Of a stretch of DNA of 24,787 bases, positions 1 through 9,150 are shown one piece after another (the first letter of the stretch is position 1; every line of letters begins with the position of its first letter). The notes beneath the pieces are model-generated. The model was not told the DNA's origin. It searched no databases and saw only the letters and a program-made list of their open reading frames with translations. The position numbers and the translations under genes are program-made. Origin of the DNA: Nitrospirae bacterium CG2_30_53_67 (GTDB lineage Bacteria; CG2-30-53-67); contig MNYV01000122.1 of assembly GCA_001873285.1 (NCBI GenBank), positions 1-24,787 on the forward strand, written 5' to 3'.

Positions 1-2702
1 CGCTGAAGGTGGAAGAGGCGGTCAAAAAATTAAAAGGGATTCCTGAAGTGAAGTTCAGCGAACCCAACTTCATCGTTCATACCACAGCCGTTCCGAATGA
101 TGCTTCCTTTTCGAGCCAGTGGGGCCTCCAGAACACAGGGGATAACGGAGGGACCGTGGACGCGGATATCGACGCCCCGGAGGCCTGGGATCAAGCAACC
201 GGGTCTTCATCGGTGATTGTGGCCCTCGTGGATGAAGGGATCGACCTTGCTCATCCGGATCTTGCCGGCAATATATGGGTCAATCCCAATGAAATCCCCG
301 GAAACGGCGTTGACGACGACGGGAACGGATTCATCGATGATGTGAATGGTTGGGATTTCAAGCATGGGGATGCAACGGTATATGACAGCGCCGGAGAAGA
401 CCGGCACGGGACCGAGGTGGCAGGCATCATAGGCGCCGAGGGGAACAACAGCGTAGGAACGGCCGGGATATGCTGGCATGTGCGCATCATGCCGGTAAAA
501 TTTATTGCCTCCGGAAGCGGAACCGTGGCGAATGCCATTCTGGCCCTCAACTATGCAGTGAGTCAAGGCGCCAAGGTCATCAACTGCAGTTGGGGAGGGA
601 CCTCGTATTCAGCGGCCCTGGAGAGCGCCTTTCAGTCTGTCCTGAATGCCGGGATCCTGGTGGTTACGTCTGCAGGGAACAGCGGCAAGGATACGGATAC
701 CAATGCCCATTATCCCTCAAATTATGACTTATCTAATATCCTGTCCGTGGCGGCCACGGACAAGAACGACAATCTGAGTTATTTTTCCAATTACGGACAG
801 ACCAGCGTGGACCTGGCGGCGCCGGGTTCCTCCATCTATACAACCATTCCGGGCGGAGGATATGCCTCTTTCAGCGGGACTTCGGCATCCACACCCTTTG
901 TCACCGGTGCGGCCGCCTTGGCCCTCTCCGTGACGCCCGGTCTTTCCTATTCGGAACTCAAGGCCAGGATTCTGAATGCCGTAGATCCGATCGCTGATCT
1001 TGCCGCAAAGACCGTCTCAGGCGGCAGGCTTAATCTGAATAATCTCATCAGCAGCCTGAGCGTCGGCGACACGGACGGAGACGGCATGCCGGACAGCTTT
1101 GAGAATCAATATGGATTGAATCCCAACGACCCCGAGGATACCGATGCAGACCCGGATGGCGATGGGCTTACCAATCTCCAGGAGTACCAGCATGGAACCG
1201 ACCCTACGAGTCCCGACACGGACGGAGACGGAATTTCGGACGGCTTTGAGGTCGCCTACCTTTTGAATCCCAAGTCCGCCTCAGATGCCTCTTCAGACCT
1301 GGATGGTGATGGGCTTTCCAACCTCGTGGAGTATCAAACAGGAACGAGAATAGACTTGGCGGATTCGGACGGTGACGGCATGGACGATTTTACCGAGTTC
1401 GGGAATCGGGCAGCGCCGGCTGATTCGGATGGGGATGGGGTGATTGACGCCCTGGACCTCGATTCGGACAATGACGGCAAACCCGATGCGATTGAGGGTA
1501 TAGGAGACGATGACGGGGATGGCATCCCGAACTATGTGGACATGAATGATGCAGACGGCCCGAATGCGGATCAGGACGGAGATGGGATTGCCAACTCCGT
1601 TGAGGCAACCTTCATGCTTTATCCGAATCTGCCGGACAGCGATGGAGACGGCATCGGGGATCTCACGGAATTCGGTCCGAGCCCGGCTCCGAGGGATTCG
1701 GACGGCGATGGGATCATTGATGCCCTGGATCTGGATTCGGACAATGACGGCAAAACCGATGCGGTCGAAGGGGCCGGAGACCGTGATGGAGACGGCATCC
1801 CGAATTACCGGGACGCCGATGACGATGACGGCCCTCTGGGAGATACCGATGGGGATGGTCTGATCAACCAGGTCGAAGCGCTCTATGGTATGAATGCCAA
1901 TCTTGCAGACAGCGACGGGGACGGGATCGATGATCCGACGGAGTTCGGATCGGGGACCACACCGCTCGACACGGATAAAGACGGGGTGATTGATGCCCTG
2001 GACCTGGACTCGGACAACGACGGATCACCAGATCAAAGTGAGGGAACTTCGGACACAAACAGCGAAGGCGTGCCGGACCGGTTGGACAACAGTATATCCA
2101 TCGTGTCAACGGATTACGGGAAATTATCGCTTGTTCTTCAGGGAGGGCAAGGAGCGTTTGAAGGGGTGGTCTTTCTGGCCCAGCCCTTATCCGAAGACTC
2201 CAGGCCTAAACTCGACTTCAAATACGGAGGGGTGCAATATAAGGTGACCGGTCTGGATACTGGAGGGAGCATCGTCCTATCCATCCATATGCCTGTTGCT
2301 CTTCCTGCGGATGCGGAGTTCTGGAAGTATGAAAACGATCGTGGATATTACCAATATCCTGCCGTGGTCGGCGGGGAAACGCTTCAGTTCACACTCACCG
2401 ACGGCGCGCTCGGGGATGATGACCGGCTTGCCGATGGCACGATCGTTGATCCAGGTTACATCGGCCTACCCGTGGTCAGCGATCAAAACGGAGCTGCGAC
2501 CACACCAACACCCGCCGCTGCAGGAGACAGTGGAGGAGGCGGCGGCGGCGGAGGGTGTTCGCTTTCCTCCGGTGACGGCCGGTTCCAACAGGGGGTGACG
2601 GATCTGATGATTCTTTTATTCCCCCTTGGTGTTCTTTTGGCGCTCAGGATTTCCACCTATTTGATGCATAAGAGGTTCCGGTCCAGGGAAAGGGTTCTCT
2701 GA
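1..2702 (+). CDS. Subtilisin-like (S8) secreted protease with TSP3-type calcium repeats, 5' truncated by window edge
   Basis: The reading frame is open to the window edge, so the signal peptide and most of the propeptide are missing; the first visible residues ([19 protein letters not shown]) look like a propeptide tail. Residue numbers count from the GTG at 9. The S8 catalytic triad is visible as Asp75 (ALVDEGID), His133 (RHGTEVAG) and Ser292 (GTSASTP), with oxyanion Asn224 (SAGNSG). Residues about 355-690 are Asp-rich DxDGDGxxD calcium-binding repeats, including 91-residue tandem units starting at 452, 543 and 634. Residues about 697-820 resemble the choice-of-anchor U domain ([23 protein letters not shown]). 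The C-terminus has eight glycines, Cys850, one hydrophobic segment and a basic tail, as in Gly-Cys C-terminal sorting signals such as JDVT-CTERM. Inference: an exported, calcium-stabilised, envelope-anchored protease. Its substrate is unknown. Confidence 0.9.
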   Translation, partial: LKVEEAVKKLKGIPEVKFSEPNFIVHTTAVPNDASFSSQWGLQNTGDNGGTVDADIDAPEAWDQATGSSSVIVALVDEGIDLAHPDLAGNIWVNPNEIPGNGVDDDGNGFIDDVNGWDFKHGDATVYDSAGEDRHGTEVAGIIGAEGNNSVGTAGICWHVRIMPVKFIASGSGTVANAILALNYAVSQGAKVINCSWGGTSYSAALESAFQSVLNAGILVVTSAGNSGKDTDTNAHYPSNYDLSNILSVAATDKNDNLSYFSNYGQTSVDLAAPGSSIYTTIPGGGYASFSGTSASTPFVTGAAALALSVTPGLSYSELKARILNAVDPIADLAAKTVSGGRLNLNNLISSLSVGDTDGDGMPDSFENQYGLNPNDPEDTDADPDGDGLTNLQEYQHGTDPTSPDTDGDGISDGFEVAYLLNPKSASDASSDLDGDGLSNLVEYQTGTRIDLADSDGDGMDDFTEFGNRAAPADSDGDGVIDALDLDSDNDGKPDAIEGIGDDDGDGIPNYVDMNDADGPNADQDGDGIANSVEATFMLYPNLPDSDGDGIGDLTEFGPSPAPRDSDGDGIIDALDLDSDNDGKTDAVEGAGDRDGDGIPNYRDADDDDGPLGDTDGDGLINQVEALYGMNANLADSDGDGIDDPTEFGSGTTPLDTDKDGVIDALDLDSDNDGSPDQSEGTSDTNSEGVPDRLDNSISIVSTDYGKLSLVLQGGQGAFEGVVFLAQPLSEDSRPKLDFKYGGVQYKVTGLDTGGSIVLSIHMPVALPADAEFWKYENDRGYYQYPAVVGGETLQFTLTDGALGDDDRLADGTIVDPGYIGLPVVSDQNGAATTPTPAAAGDSGGGGGGGGCSLSSGDGRFQQGVTDLMILLFPLGVLLALRISTYLMHKRFRSRERVL

Positions 2703-2725
2703 CCGGCAGCCACCCTCAACAAGGG

Positions 2726-2759
2726 CCCCGTTCACTTGACGTGAACGGGGTTTTTTTTT
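2726..2759 (+). terminator. Strong rho-independent terminator after the protease gene
   Basis: A perfect 10-bp stem (CCCCGTTCAC paired with GTGAACGGGG, 2726-2735 and 2741-2750) with a 5-nt loop is followed by nine T residues (2751-2759). It starts 24 nt after the protease stop codon, so it should separate this gene from the rimP-nusA operon. Confidence 0.93.
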
Positions 2760-2794
2760 GTGCCGTGCGATAGGTTGTTAGGGTTAATTTTTAC

Positions 2795-2823
2795 TTGATT
2801 TTGCTTTTTTGATGTGGTAAGTT
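2795..2823 (+). promoter_or_regulatory. Candidate sigma70-type promoter for the rimP-nusA-infB operon
   Basis: TTGATT (2795-2800) and TAAGTT (2818-2823) are 17 bp apart, and the -10-like hexamer is preceded by TGG, an extended -10 feature. The -10 itself is a weak match. It lies downstream of the protease terminator and upstream of the leader hairpin, in an AT-rich stretch. This is pattern inference only. Confidence 0.45.
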
Positions 2824-2854
2824 GTAAAAAATTTAAAGTTCACTAATAAAAAGT

Positions 2855-2879
2855 GGGCTCAAAAGAGCCCTTTTTTTTT
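2855..2879 (+). terminator. Leader terminator/attenuator hairpin just upstream of rimP
   Basis: A 6-bp GC-rich stem (GGGCTC at 2855-2860, GAGCCC at 2865-2870) with an AAAA loop is followed by nine T residues. The T-run ends two bases before the rimP Shine-Dalgarno sequence. It could be a second terminator of the protease transcript, but the candidate promoter at 2795-2823 would place it inside the rimP-nusA leader, where it would act as an attenuator. NusA-stimulated termination in the leader of its own operon is known from Bacillus subtilis. Confidence 0.75.
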
Positions 2880-2890
2880 ACAGGAGGTTC

Positions 2891-3358
2891 ATGTCCATCA
2901 CCGAGAAAGTAAGAGATCTGGCGATCCCGATTCTCGATTCTTTTGATCTTGAACTTTTCGATATAGAGCTTCAGAAGGGAGGGAACCGGCGGATTCTTCG
3001 TATATTCATAGACAAGAAAGAAGGAGGAGTGACGCTCGATGATTGTCAGAGGGCAAGCCGGGAGATCGAGGTCCTGCTCGACGTCAAGGATGTCGTCCCC
3101 GGCAGTTATGTTCTGGAGGTCTCCTCTCCTGGAATCAACCGGCCGATACGCAGCGAATATGAGTTTCAGAAATACGCGGGAAGTCAAATCAAGGTTAAAC
3201 TCTTGACGAAGATATCGGATCAAAAAATATTCATCGGAATAGACAGGGGGGTGGATGCCGAAAGCTTAAGACTCGAGATCGAGCCGGGCAAGGAAATGCT
3301 TATCCCGATGAAACAAATTGTTAAAGCCAACTTGGAAGCGGATTTCCGACGGCTGTGA
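2891..3358 (+). CDS. rimP: Ribosome maturation factor RimP
   Basis: The product has 155 residues, the usual RimP length, and assists maturation of the 30S subunit in the cytoplasm. The N-terminal alpha/beta domain is recognisable (KVRDLAIPILDSFDLELFDIEL, shown by its key pattern of a helix followed by an acidic strand), as are LDDCQRASREIEVLLD, the family hallmark region around VSSPGINRPI, and a C-terminal beta-rich domain ending near residue 155. The start at 2891 follows AGGAGG (2882-2887) with a short 3-nt spacer, directly after the leader hairpin T-run. It is the first gene of the operon and lies 45 nt before nusA, the standard pairing. Confidence 0.95.
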   Translation: MSITEKVRDLAIPILDSFDLELFDIELQKGGNRRILRIFIDKKEGGVTLDDCQRASREIEVLLDVKDVVPGSYVLEVSSPGINRPIRSEYEFQKYAGSQIKVKLLTKISDQKIFIGIDRGVDAESLRLEIEPGKEMLIPMKQIVKANLEADFRRL

Positions 3359-3403
3359 TTCGGGAGGCAACCTGAATCAGGAAAAATCCTGAAGGAGAAA
3401 AAC

Positions 3404-4795
3404 ATGGAACCCAATTTAATCCAGGTGATCAATGCTCTCGGGAAAGAGAAGAATATCCCGAAAGAGACGATCGTCGAGGCTATACAGGCCGCCATTTTGA
3501 CCGCCTCGAGAAAGAAGTACGGAACCGAGGAAAATATTGAGGTGGAGATCAACATGCAGACCGGGGAGATAGAGGCCTATCTCTATCGTGAGGTGGTGGA
3601 AAACGTTGAAGATGCAAGCCGGCAGATCTTGCTGAAAGAGGCGCTCGAATATGACGAGACCATTGAGCTGGGCGATGAGTTTGCCATCCGGCTGGATGTC
3701 GCCGAACTGGGGCGAATCGCCGCTCAGACAGCGAAACAAGTCATCGTTCAACGGGTACGCGAGGCCGAACGGGCTATTATTCTAAAGGAATTCGGAGGGA
3801 GGATCGGAGAGACGATCAACGGCATCGTGATGCGCATGGAAAGAGGGGATCTCATCGTGGATCTGGGAAAGGCCGAAGGGGTTCTTCCCCAGCGTCAGAA
3901 GATCCCAGGCGAGCGTTATAACCGGGGTGAACGGGTCCGGGCTCTCATCAAGAACGTTGTGGATTCCTCCAAGATGCCTCAGGTGATTTTATCGAGGACG
4001 GACCCGCTGTTTGTCGCCAAACTCTTTGAGACCGAAGTCCCCGAGATTTATGAAGGCGTGGTCAAGATCATCAAGGTTGTCCGGGAACCCGGCCAGAGGT
4101 CCAAGCTCGCCGTGGTATCCAGGGATTCCAATGTGGATCCTGTGGGGGCTTGCGTGGGGATCAAAGGGATCCGTGTTCAGGCCGTGGTGCAGGAACTCCG
4201 GGGAGAGAAGATCGACATCATATCGCATACGGACGTGGTCCGGGATTATATTGAGAAGGCGCTTTCTCCGGCGGCCATCTCCAGGATTGCAGTGAATGAA
4301 GAAGAAAAGTCCGCCTGGGTTGTGGTGGAAGAGAGCCAGCTTTCCCTGGCCATCGGGAAGAAAGGGCAGAATGTCCGCCTGGGGTCCGAGCTCACCGGGT
4401 ATCAGATCAATATCATGAGTGAAGAGGAGTACCAGAGGACGCTGAAAGAACAGCAGGAAGAGGCCGAAACCGAGAAAGAGAGCTACAGCAAAAGTCTGGA
4501 GGAGATTTCAAAGATTCGCGGCGTTGGGGAGAAGACGGCCAGTGCGATCCTGAATGCCGGGTATCGCTCGATTGCCGATCTGGCATCTGCGACTTCCGAT
4601 GCCCTTTCGGCCATACCCGGAGTTGGAGTCAAGACGGCGGAGAAGATCCTACAAAGCGCTGCAGAACTCTTGAAAGAGGCGGCGGAAAAACAAGCCGAGG
4701 CCGATGCCTTGCAGGAATCCGCTGAATCTGAGGAAAACCATGAGACCGGGAACCCGGACGGCAGTGAAATGCATCAAGAGAGCGACCCGGCATAA
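3404..4795 (+). CDS. nusA: Transcription termination/antitermination factor NusA
   Basis: NusA binds RNA polymerase and nascent RNA, influencing pausing, intrinsic termination and antitermination. The 463-residue product has the N-terminal polymerase-binding domain (about 1-125), an S1 domain (about 133-200), KH1 (around VGIKGIRVQAVVQEL), KH2 (LAIGKKGQNVRLGSEL) and a C-terminal helix-hairpin-helix region (IRGVGEKTASAIL and IPGVGVKTAEKIL, about 365-425). An acidic/Gln-rich tail follows. The start at 3404 has GAAGGAG (3391-3397) 6 nt upstream. NusA may act on the hairpin ahead of rimP as feedback. No ylxR gene, often found next, fits in the 134 bp before infB. Confidence 0.97.
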   Translation: MEPNLIQVINALGKEKNIPKETIVEAIQAAILTASRKKYGTEENIEVEINMQTGEIEAYLYREVVENVEDASRQILLKEALEYDETIELGDEFAIRLDVAELGRIAAQTAKQVIVQRVREAERAIILKEFGGRIGETINGIVMRMERGDLIVDLGKAEGVLPQRQKIPGERYNRGERVRALIKNVVDSSKMPQVILSRTDPLFVAKLFETEVPEIYEGVVKIIKVVREPGQRSKLAVVSRDSNVDPVGACVGIKGIRVQAVVQELRGEKIDIISHTDVVRDYIEKALSPAAISRIAVNEEEKSAWVVVEESQLSLAIGKKGQNVRLGSELTGYQINIMSEEEYQRTLKEQQEEAETEKESYSKSLEEISKIRGVGEKTASAILNAGYRSIADLASATSDALSAIPGVGVKTAEKILQSAAELLKEAAEKQAEADALQESAESEENHETGNPDGSEMHQESDPA

Positions 4796-4929
4796 AGTGA
4801 CGGCATGAGCCCTTGAGAGGAATGCAAAGCCTTCCGAGTTAAAACTGCCCGGGCAGAAAATCCGGAATCTTCTTGAGGAACGGATCGATATAAAAAACAG
4901 GCTTGAGCAGGGTAGGGGTGAAAAGATTT

Positions 4930-7485
4930 ATGGTGAAACTCAGAGTACATAACCTGGCCAAGGAAATAGGGATCAGCACCAAAGAGCTTTTAAAATATTT
5001 TGAGAAGATCGATCCCAAGATCAAGAGCAATCTATCCGTGGTGCCGGATGACATCGCTGATGATGTGCGTGCAAAATTTTCCGGAAAAGCGGTCTCACCC
5101 AAGGCCAAGGAAAAAAAGAAACCTCGGCCCAAGGCAGAATTCAAGGTCCGGAAGAAAAGAGTTGAACCCCCGCCGGAGGAGACCAAGGCAGAGGTGCCGG
5201 AAGTCTCTGAAGCCGAGACCAAAAAAGAAAAACCGGCTGCAAAAACCGGAAAAGAACCCGCAGAAGTTTTGCCTGGGCCGGTCACGGAAGAAACGCCATC
5301 CCAAGAAACAGCGGCGCCGGAACCGGTTTCGGCAGAAAAACCCTCAGGAGTTCAAGAAGCTCCTTCCGCCGTGCTGCCGGTTGCCAAGGTCCCCATGACG
5401 ACCGAGCCGATTCCCGCCGCAAAAGAAGGTGAGGCAAAACCAAAGCTGAAGAAAAAAGAAAAGAAAAAAGGGAAAAAGGCCGAAGTCGAAGAGAAAGTCG
5501 AGGTCGTCGGCCATGAGTTTAAAGACAAGGGGAAGGGGAAGAAGGGCAAAATCACTATCCGGGCGGATAAGATTGAACGTCCGATCAGGAAATCCAAGAA
5601 GATCCTTCCAGTCCAGCTCCTGGAACTCCAGGTCCGCAGAACCCCTAAAAAGCTGAGGACCAAGGCCAAGAAAAAACCCCCCAGGCAGGAGAGAGAAAAA
5701 ATCGTTCAGGAGACGGCTCCTGCAGAGGCGAGAAAGAACGTCATCCGGTGGGATGAGACCACAACCGTTAAGGACGTGGCTGAAAGACTCAATATCCCAG
5801 TAAACAATCTGATCCTTAAATTCATGGAAATGGGGGTTATGGTTACGGTGAACAAACTTGTGGATCCTGAAGAACTGACTGTCATAGCCCATGATTATGG
5901 ATATGAGGTTGACCAGGTATCGTTGGAAACGGCCGAGACCCTCTTGGAGGAGATCAAGGACAATCCGGAACACCTGGTCATCAGGCCGCCGGTCGTAACC
6001 ATCATGGGGCATGTGGACCATGGCAAAACCTCCCTGCTCGACGTGATCCGTCAGAGCAAGGTGGTGGAAGGCGAGGCGGGCGGAATCACCCAGCATATAG
6101 GGGCTTACACGGTGCATCTGAATGATCGGAGCATCACCTTCCTTGACACGCCGGGCCATGAGGCCTTTACCTCGATGCGCGCAAGAGGAGCCAAGGTCAC
6201 GGATATCGTCATTCTTGTTGTGGCCGCAGATGACGGTGTCATGCCGCAGACCGTCGAGGCGATCAACCATGCGGCCGCAGCCAAAGTGCCCGTCGTCGTC
6301 GCGATCAACAAGATTGATAAACCGGACGCGAAGCCGGAAAAAGTCAAACAGGAACTGTCGGAACACAACCTGATCTCTGAAGAATGGGGAGGGAAGACCA
6401 TCTTCGTCGAGGTCTCCGCGAAAAAGAAGATCCATATTGATCGTCTCCTGGAGATGATCCTCTTGCAATCGGAGATTATGGAACTCAGAGCGGACCCGGA
6501 TCGTCCGGCCAGGGGAACCATTATTGAGGCGAGACTGGACAAGAGCAAGGGGCCCGTTGCCACGGTGCTTGTCCAGACCGGTACGGTGAAGGTGGGGGAT
6601 CCTTTTGTCAGCGGCGTCTATCACGGCAAGGTCCGGGCCATGCTCAACGACCTGGGGAAAAAGATCTCGTCCGCAGGGCCGTCCATGCCCGTGGAAATTA
6701 CAGGCCTTTCCGGCGTGCCCATGGCCGGCGAGACCTTCGTCGTGGTTTCCGATGAGCGCAAGGCGCGCCAGATCGGGATGGCCAGGTCCATCCGCATGCG
6801 GGAGGCCGCCCTGGCAAAAGGGCATCGAGTGACACTGGACGACCTCTTCCAGAGGATACAGAAAGGAGAGGTCAAGGAACTCCCCATTATCATCAAAGGG
6901 GACGTTCAGGGCTCCGTAGAGGCCCTGTCCGACACTCTTGAAAGACTGAGCACCCAGGCGGTGGAGTTGAAAGTGATTCACGGCTCCGTTGGAGGAATCA
7001 CCGAAACCGATGTCAACCTGGCTGCCGCATCTAATGCCATTATCATCGGTTTTAATGTCCGGCCTGAACCCAAGGCTGCGCTCCTTGCAGAGGCCGAGGC
7101 GGTGGATATCAGGCTCTATAATGTCATCTATGATGCATCCAATGATGTGAGAAAGGCCATGGAAGGGCTTCTGGAGCCGACCCTCAAGGAGCGCAGCCTT
7201 GGACGAGCCGAAATCCGGGATGTGATTCCCGTGCCTAAAGTGGGAAACGTCGCCGGATGTTACGTCATGGATGGGAAGGTGCAGCGTGACGCCCATGTCC
7301 GGTTGATCCGAGACAACGTGGTGGTCTATGAAGGTAAAATTTCCTCATTGAGACGTTTCAAGGATGACGTCAAGGAAGTTGCGGCGGGATTCGAGTGCGG
7401 GATCGGAATCGAGAATTACAACGATATCAAGCTCAAGGATATTATTGAGATCTATACATTCGACAAGGTGGCGACAAAACTTTAA
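4930..7485 (+). CDS. infB: Translation initiation factor IF-2
   Basis: This is the GTPase that brings initiator tRNA to the 30S subunit and promotes subunit joining. I start it at ATG 4930 ([14 protein letters not shown], the normal IF2 N-terminus), which has AGGGGTG at 4914-4920 nine bases upstream; an in-frame TTG at 4903 would add nine atypical residues. The product has 851 residues: an N-terminal IF2_N motif, a long Lys/Glu/Pro/Ala-rich linker (about 55-260), a second IF2_N region ([14 protein letters not shown]), then the G domain with GHVDHGKT at 360-367, DTPGHE at 406 and NKID at 460, followed by SAKK. Domains II to IV complete it. The stop codon directly abuts the next ATG. Confidence 0.97.
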   Translation: MVKLRVHNLAKEIGISTKELLKYFEKIDPKIKSNLSVVPDDIADDVRAKFSGKAVSPKAKEKKKPRPKAEFKVRKKRVEPPPEETKAEVPEVSEAETKKEKPAAKTGKEPAEVLPGPVTEETPSQETAAPEPVSAEKPSGVQEAPSAVLPVAKVPMTTEPIPAAKEGEAKPKLKKKEKKKGKKAEVEEKVEVVGHEFKDKGKGKKGKITIRADKIERPIRKSKKILPVQLLELQVRRTPKKLRTKAKKKPPRQEREKIVQETAPAEARKNVIRWDETTTVKDVAERLNIPVNNLILKFMEMGVMVTVNKLVDPEELTVIAHDYGYEVDQVSLETAETLLEEIKDNPEHLVIRPPVVTIMGHVDHGKTSLLDVIRQSKVVEGEAGGITQHIGAYTVHLNDRSITFLDTPGHEAFTSMRARGAKVTDIVILVVAADDGVMPQTVEAINHAAAAKVPVVVAINKIDKPDAKPEKVKQELSEHNLISEEWGGKTIFVEVSAKKKIHIDRLLEMILLQSEIMELRADPDRPARGTIIEARLDKSKGPVATVLVQTGTVKVGDPFVSGVYHGKVRAMLNDLGKKISSAGPSMPVEITGLSGVPMAGETFVVVSDERKARQIGMARSIRMREAALAKGHRVTLDDLFQRIQKGEVKELPIIIKGDVQGSVEALSDTLERLSTQAVELKVIHGSVGGITETDVNLAAASNAIIIGFNVRPEPKAALLAEAEAVDIRLYNVIYDASNDVRKAMEGLLEPTLKERSLGRAEIRDVIPVPKVGNVAGCYVMDGKVQRDAHVRLIRDNVVVYEGKISSLRRFKDDVKEVAAGFECGIGIENYNDIKLKDIIEIYTFDKVATKL

Positions 7486-7767
7486 ATGCGGATCGGTATC
7501 TGTGTCGTAGAACTCCATCTTCCGGGGATCACATCTTTGAAGGGGAAGCGGAGTGTGGTCCAATCCGTCAAGGAACGGGTGAAAAACCGGTTTAATGTAT
7601 CCGTGGCTGAGATCGATTCGCTGGATCTGCGCCAGCGCGCCTCGCTTGGGATCGCCATGGTTGGGAATGATTCAAGAAAGCTGAACAGCGAACTGGACAA
7701 GATCGTGGATTACATAGAGGGGATGCATGTCGCTGACCTGATCCACCATCAAATCGAGATGATCTGA
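7486..7767 (+). CDS. DUF503 (YlxP-like) family protein
   Basis: A 93-residue protein of the DUF503/YlxP family. It shows the conserved N-terminal strand (MRIGICVVELHLPG), the SLKGKRSVVQSVKERVKNRFNVSVAEID pattern and the later LGIAMVGND segment, giving a small alpha/beta fold. YlxP-like genes commonly sit between infB and rbfA; the molecular function is not firmly established, though ribosome assembly roles have been proposed from context. The ATG immediately follows the infB TAA with no spacer, so translational coupling is likely. rbfA starts 14 bp downstream. Confidence 0.9.
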   Translation: MRIGICVVELHLPGITSLKGKRSVVQSVKERVKNRFNVSVAEIDSLDLRQRASLGIAMVGNDSRKLNSELDKIVDYIEGMHVADLIHHQIEMI

Positions 7768-7781
7768 TCCGGAGGACAAGC

Positions 7782-8153
7782 ATGCGATCGAAAAGGCTGG
7801 AGAGGGTATCGGACGTGATGATCGCCGAGATTTCGAGAATCCTGCTGAGGAAAGTCAAGGATCCACGGGTCAGATATGTCACGGTCACGGATGTCGAGAT
7901 CAGCAAAGACCTGAAGTCGGCAACGGTCTTTTTTAGTGTTTTTGATGACAAACTGGACAAAGAAGATGTTCTATCCGGTTTGAACCATGCGGCCGGTTTT
8001 ATACACAAGGAACTGTTCCACGCCCTGGATATCCGGACCATTCCCAGTCTATCCTTCAAAATCGATCCCTCAATAGAGTACGGGGCCCATATACAGAAAC
8101 TTCTCAATACCATACAGGAAGGAAAAAAAGAGGATGAAAAAGGGGAACCTTAG
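7782..8153 (+). CDS. rbfA: 30S ribosome-binding factor RbfA
   Basis: RbfA is a single KH-like domain protein that binds immature 30S subunits and aids 16S rRNA 5' end maturation. The 123-residue product has the typical opening (MRSKRLERVSDVMIAEIS), the hallmark DPRVRYVTVTDVEISKDL segment, and the VFFSVF and LNHAAGFIHKEL regions. The family's SLSFKIDPSIEYG pattern is also present. An AGGA-containing Shine-Dalgarno (GGAGGA) lies 9 nt upstream of the start. Its 3' end overlaps nrnA by 20 bp in another frame. It belongs to the same transcription unit as infB and truB, consistent with a ribosome biogenesis operon. Confidence 0.95.
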   Translation: MRSKRLERVSDVMIAEISRILLRKVKDPRVRYVTVTDVEISKDLKSATVFFSVFDDKLDKEDVLSGLNHAAGFIHKELFHALDIRTIPSLSFKIDPSIEYGAHIQKLLNTIQEGKKEDEKGEP

Positions 8154-9150
8154 CCGGGTCAAAGAGGCGCTTTTGAAAAGCCGGAATATCCTGATTACCA
8201 CCCATGTCAACCCTGACGGGGACGGCATCAGTTCCGAAGCGGCCCTTTGCCTGTACCTGAAAAAGCTTGGAAAGCATGTCGTGGTCATCAACAAGGACCC
8301 CTTGCCGGAGATGTTCGCTTTTCTTCCCGGCGTTGATGAGATCCATGTCTCCGGGCAGCCGACGTTTGATCCGGATCTCATCATCGTGACGGATTGCGGA
8401 GGCCTGGAGCGGACCGGATTGAAGATCCCAGGGGAATTTACTCCCAAGGTGATCGTCATCGATCATCATCTGACCCACGACCAGAACGGCGAGATCAATC
8501 TGCTTGATCATGAGGCCTCGGCCACGGGAGAACTGGTCTATCAACTGATCAAGGAAATGGAAAAGGACTCTCCGGCCAAGATGGACTATCCCATTGCCTT
8601 ATGTCTCTATACCTCCATCTTCACCGATACCGGTTCATTCAGGTATTCCAATACCACGCCGAAGGCATTGGAGATCGCCTCAAAACTCGTCGCATACGGG
8701 ATCAATTCCTGGACCGTCGCGGAACAGGTCTACGAGTCCAAGCCCTACGCCTTATTGAAACTGACCGGCCGTTTTCTGCGGACCCTTGAAATCAGCCGCA
8801 AGGGACGTTTCGCCTGGGGATCCATTGTCAAAGAGGATTTTAAAAAGACCGGGACACGGGAGGAACATACCGAAGGTTTAGTGAACTATCCGAGATCCAT
8901 CAAGGGAGTGGAAGTGGCGGTTTTTTTCCGCGAGATGAATTCGGAGCAGATCAAGATCAGCATGCGGTCCAAGGGCGAGGTGAACGTGGCGGCCATCGCA
9001 GAGAAGTTTGAAGGAGGCGGGCACCACAATGCAGCCGGGTGCATCATGAAAGGATCCCTGAAGGATGTCATGAAGAAAGTTCTCCGTATGGTGGCCGAAT
9101 CCTTGCAGGATGAAGTGCCTGAGGAAGAAGGCGTTGAAGTTCATGGTTGA
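8134..9150 (+). CDS. nrnA: DHH-family oligoribonuclease/pAp phosphatase NrnA
   Basis: NrnA-type enzymes degrade 2-5 nt RNA oligomers (nanoRNA) and dephosphorylate 3'-phosphoadenosine 5'-phosphate. The 338-residue protein has the DHH metal motifs in order: THVNPDGDG (His24, Asp28, Asp30), TDCGG, VIDHH and FTDTGSFRY, then a C-terminal DHHA1 domain with GGGHHNAAG that binds substrate. The start lies inside the rbfA end with a purine-rich GGAAGG stretch upstream. Position between rbfA and truB is standard in many bacteria, linking it to RNA turnover with pnp further downstream. Paralogous DHH proteins such as RecJ are longer, so NrnA is the best call. Confidence 0.93.
   Translation: MKKGNLSRVKEALLKSRNILITTHVNPDGDGISSEAALCLYLKKLGKHVVVINKDPLPEMFAFLPGVDEIHVSGQPTFDPDLIIVTDCGGLERTGLKIPGEFTPKVIVIDHHLTHDQNGEINLLDHEASATGELVYQLIKEMEKDSPAKMDYPIALCLYTSIFTDTGSFRYSNTTPKALEIASKLVAYGINSWTVAEQVYESKPYALLKLTGRFLRTLEISRKGRFAWGSIVKEDFKKTGTREEHTEGLVNYPRSIKGVEVAVFFREMNSEQIKISMRSKGEVNVAAIAEKFEGGGHHNAAGCIMKGSLKDVMKKVLRMVAESLQDEVPEEEGVEVHG

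Noticed and set aside
4796-4929. A small ylxR-like gene between nusA and infB
   Set aside because: The 134-bp gap is too short for the roughly 90-residue protein and shows no CxxC-type motif; only the palindrome CTGCCCGGGCAG (4845-4856) is notable.
5344-7296. 650-codon open frame on the minus strand opposite infB
   Set aside because: It is a shadow of the high-GC infB coding frame; infB has complete conserved domains, while this frame shows no recognisable motif and mirrors infB codon bias.
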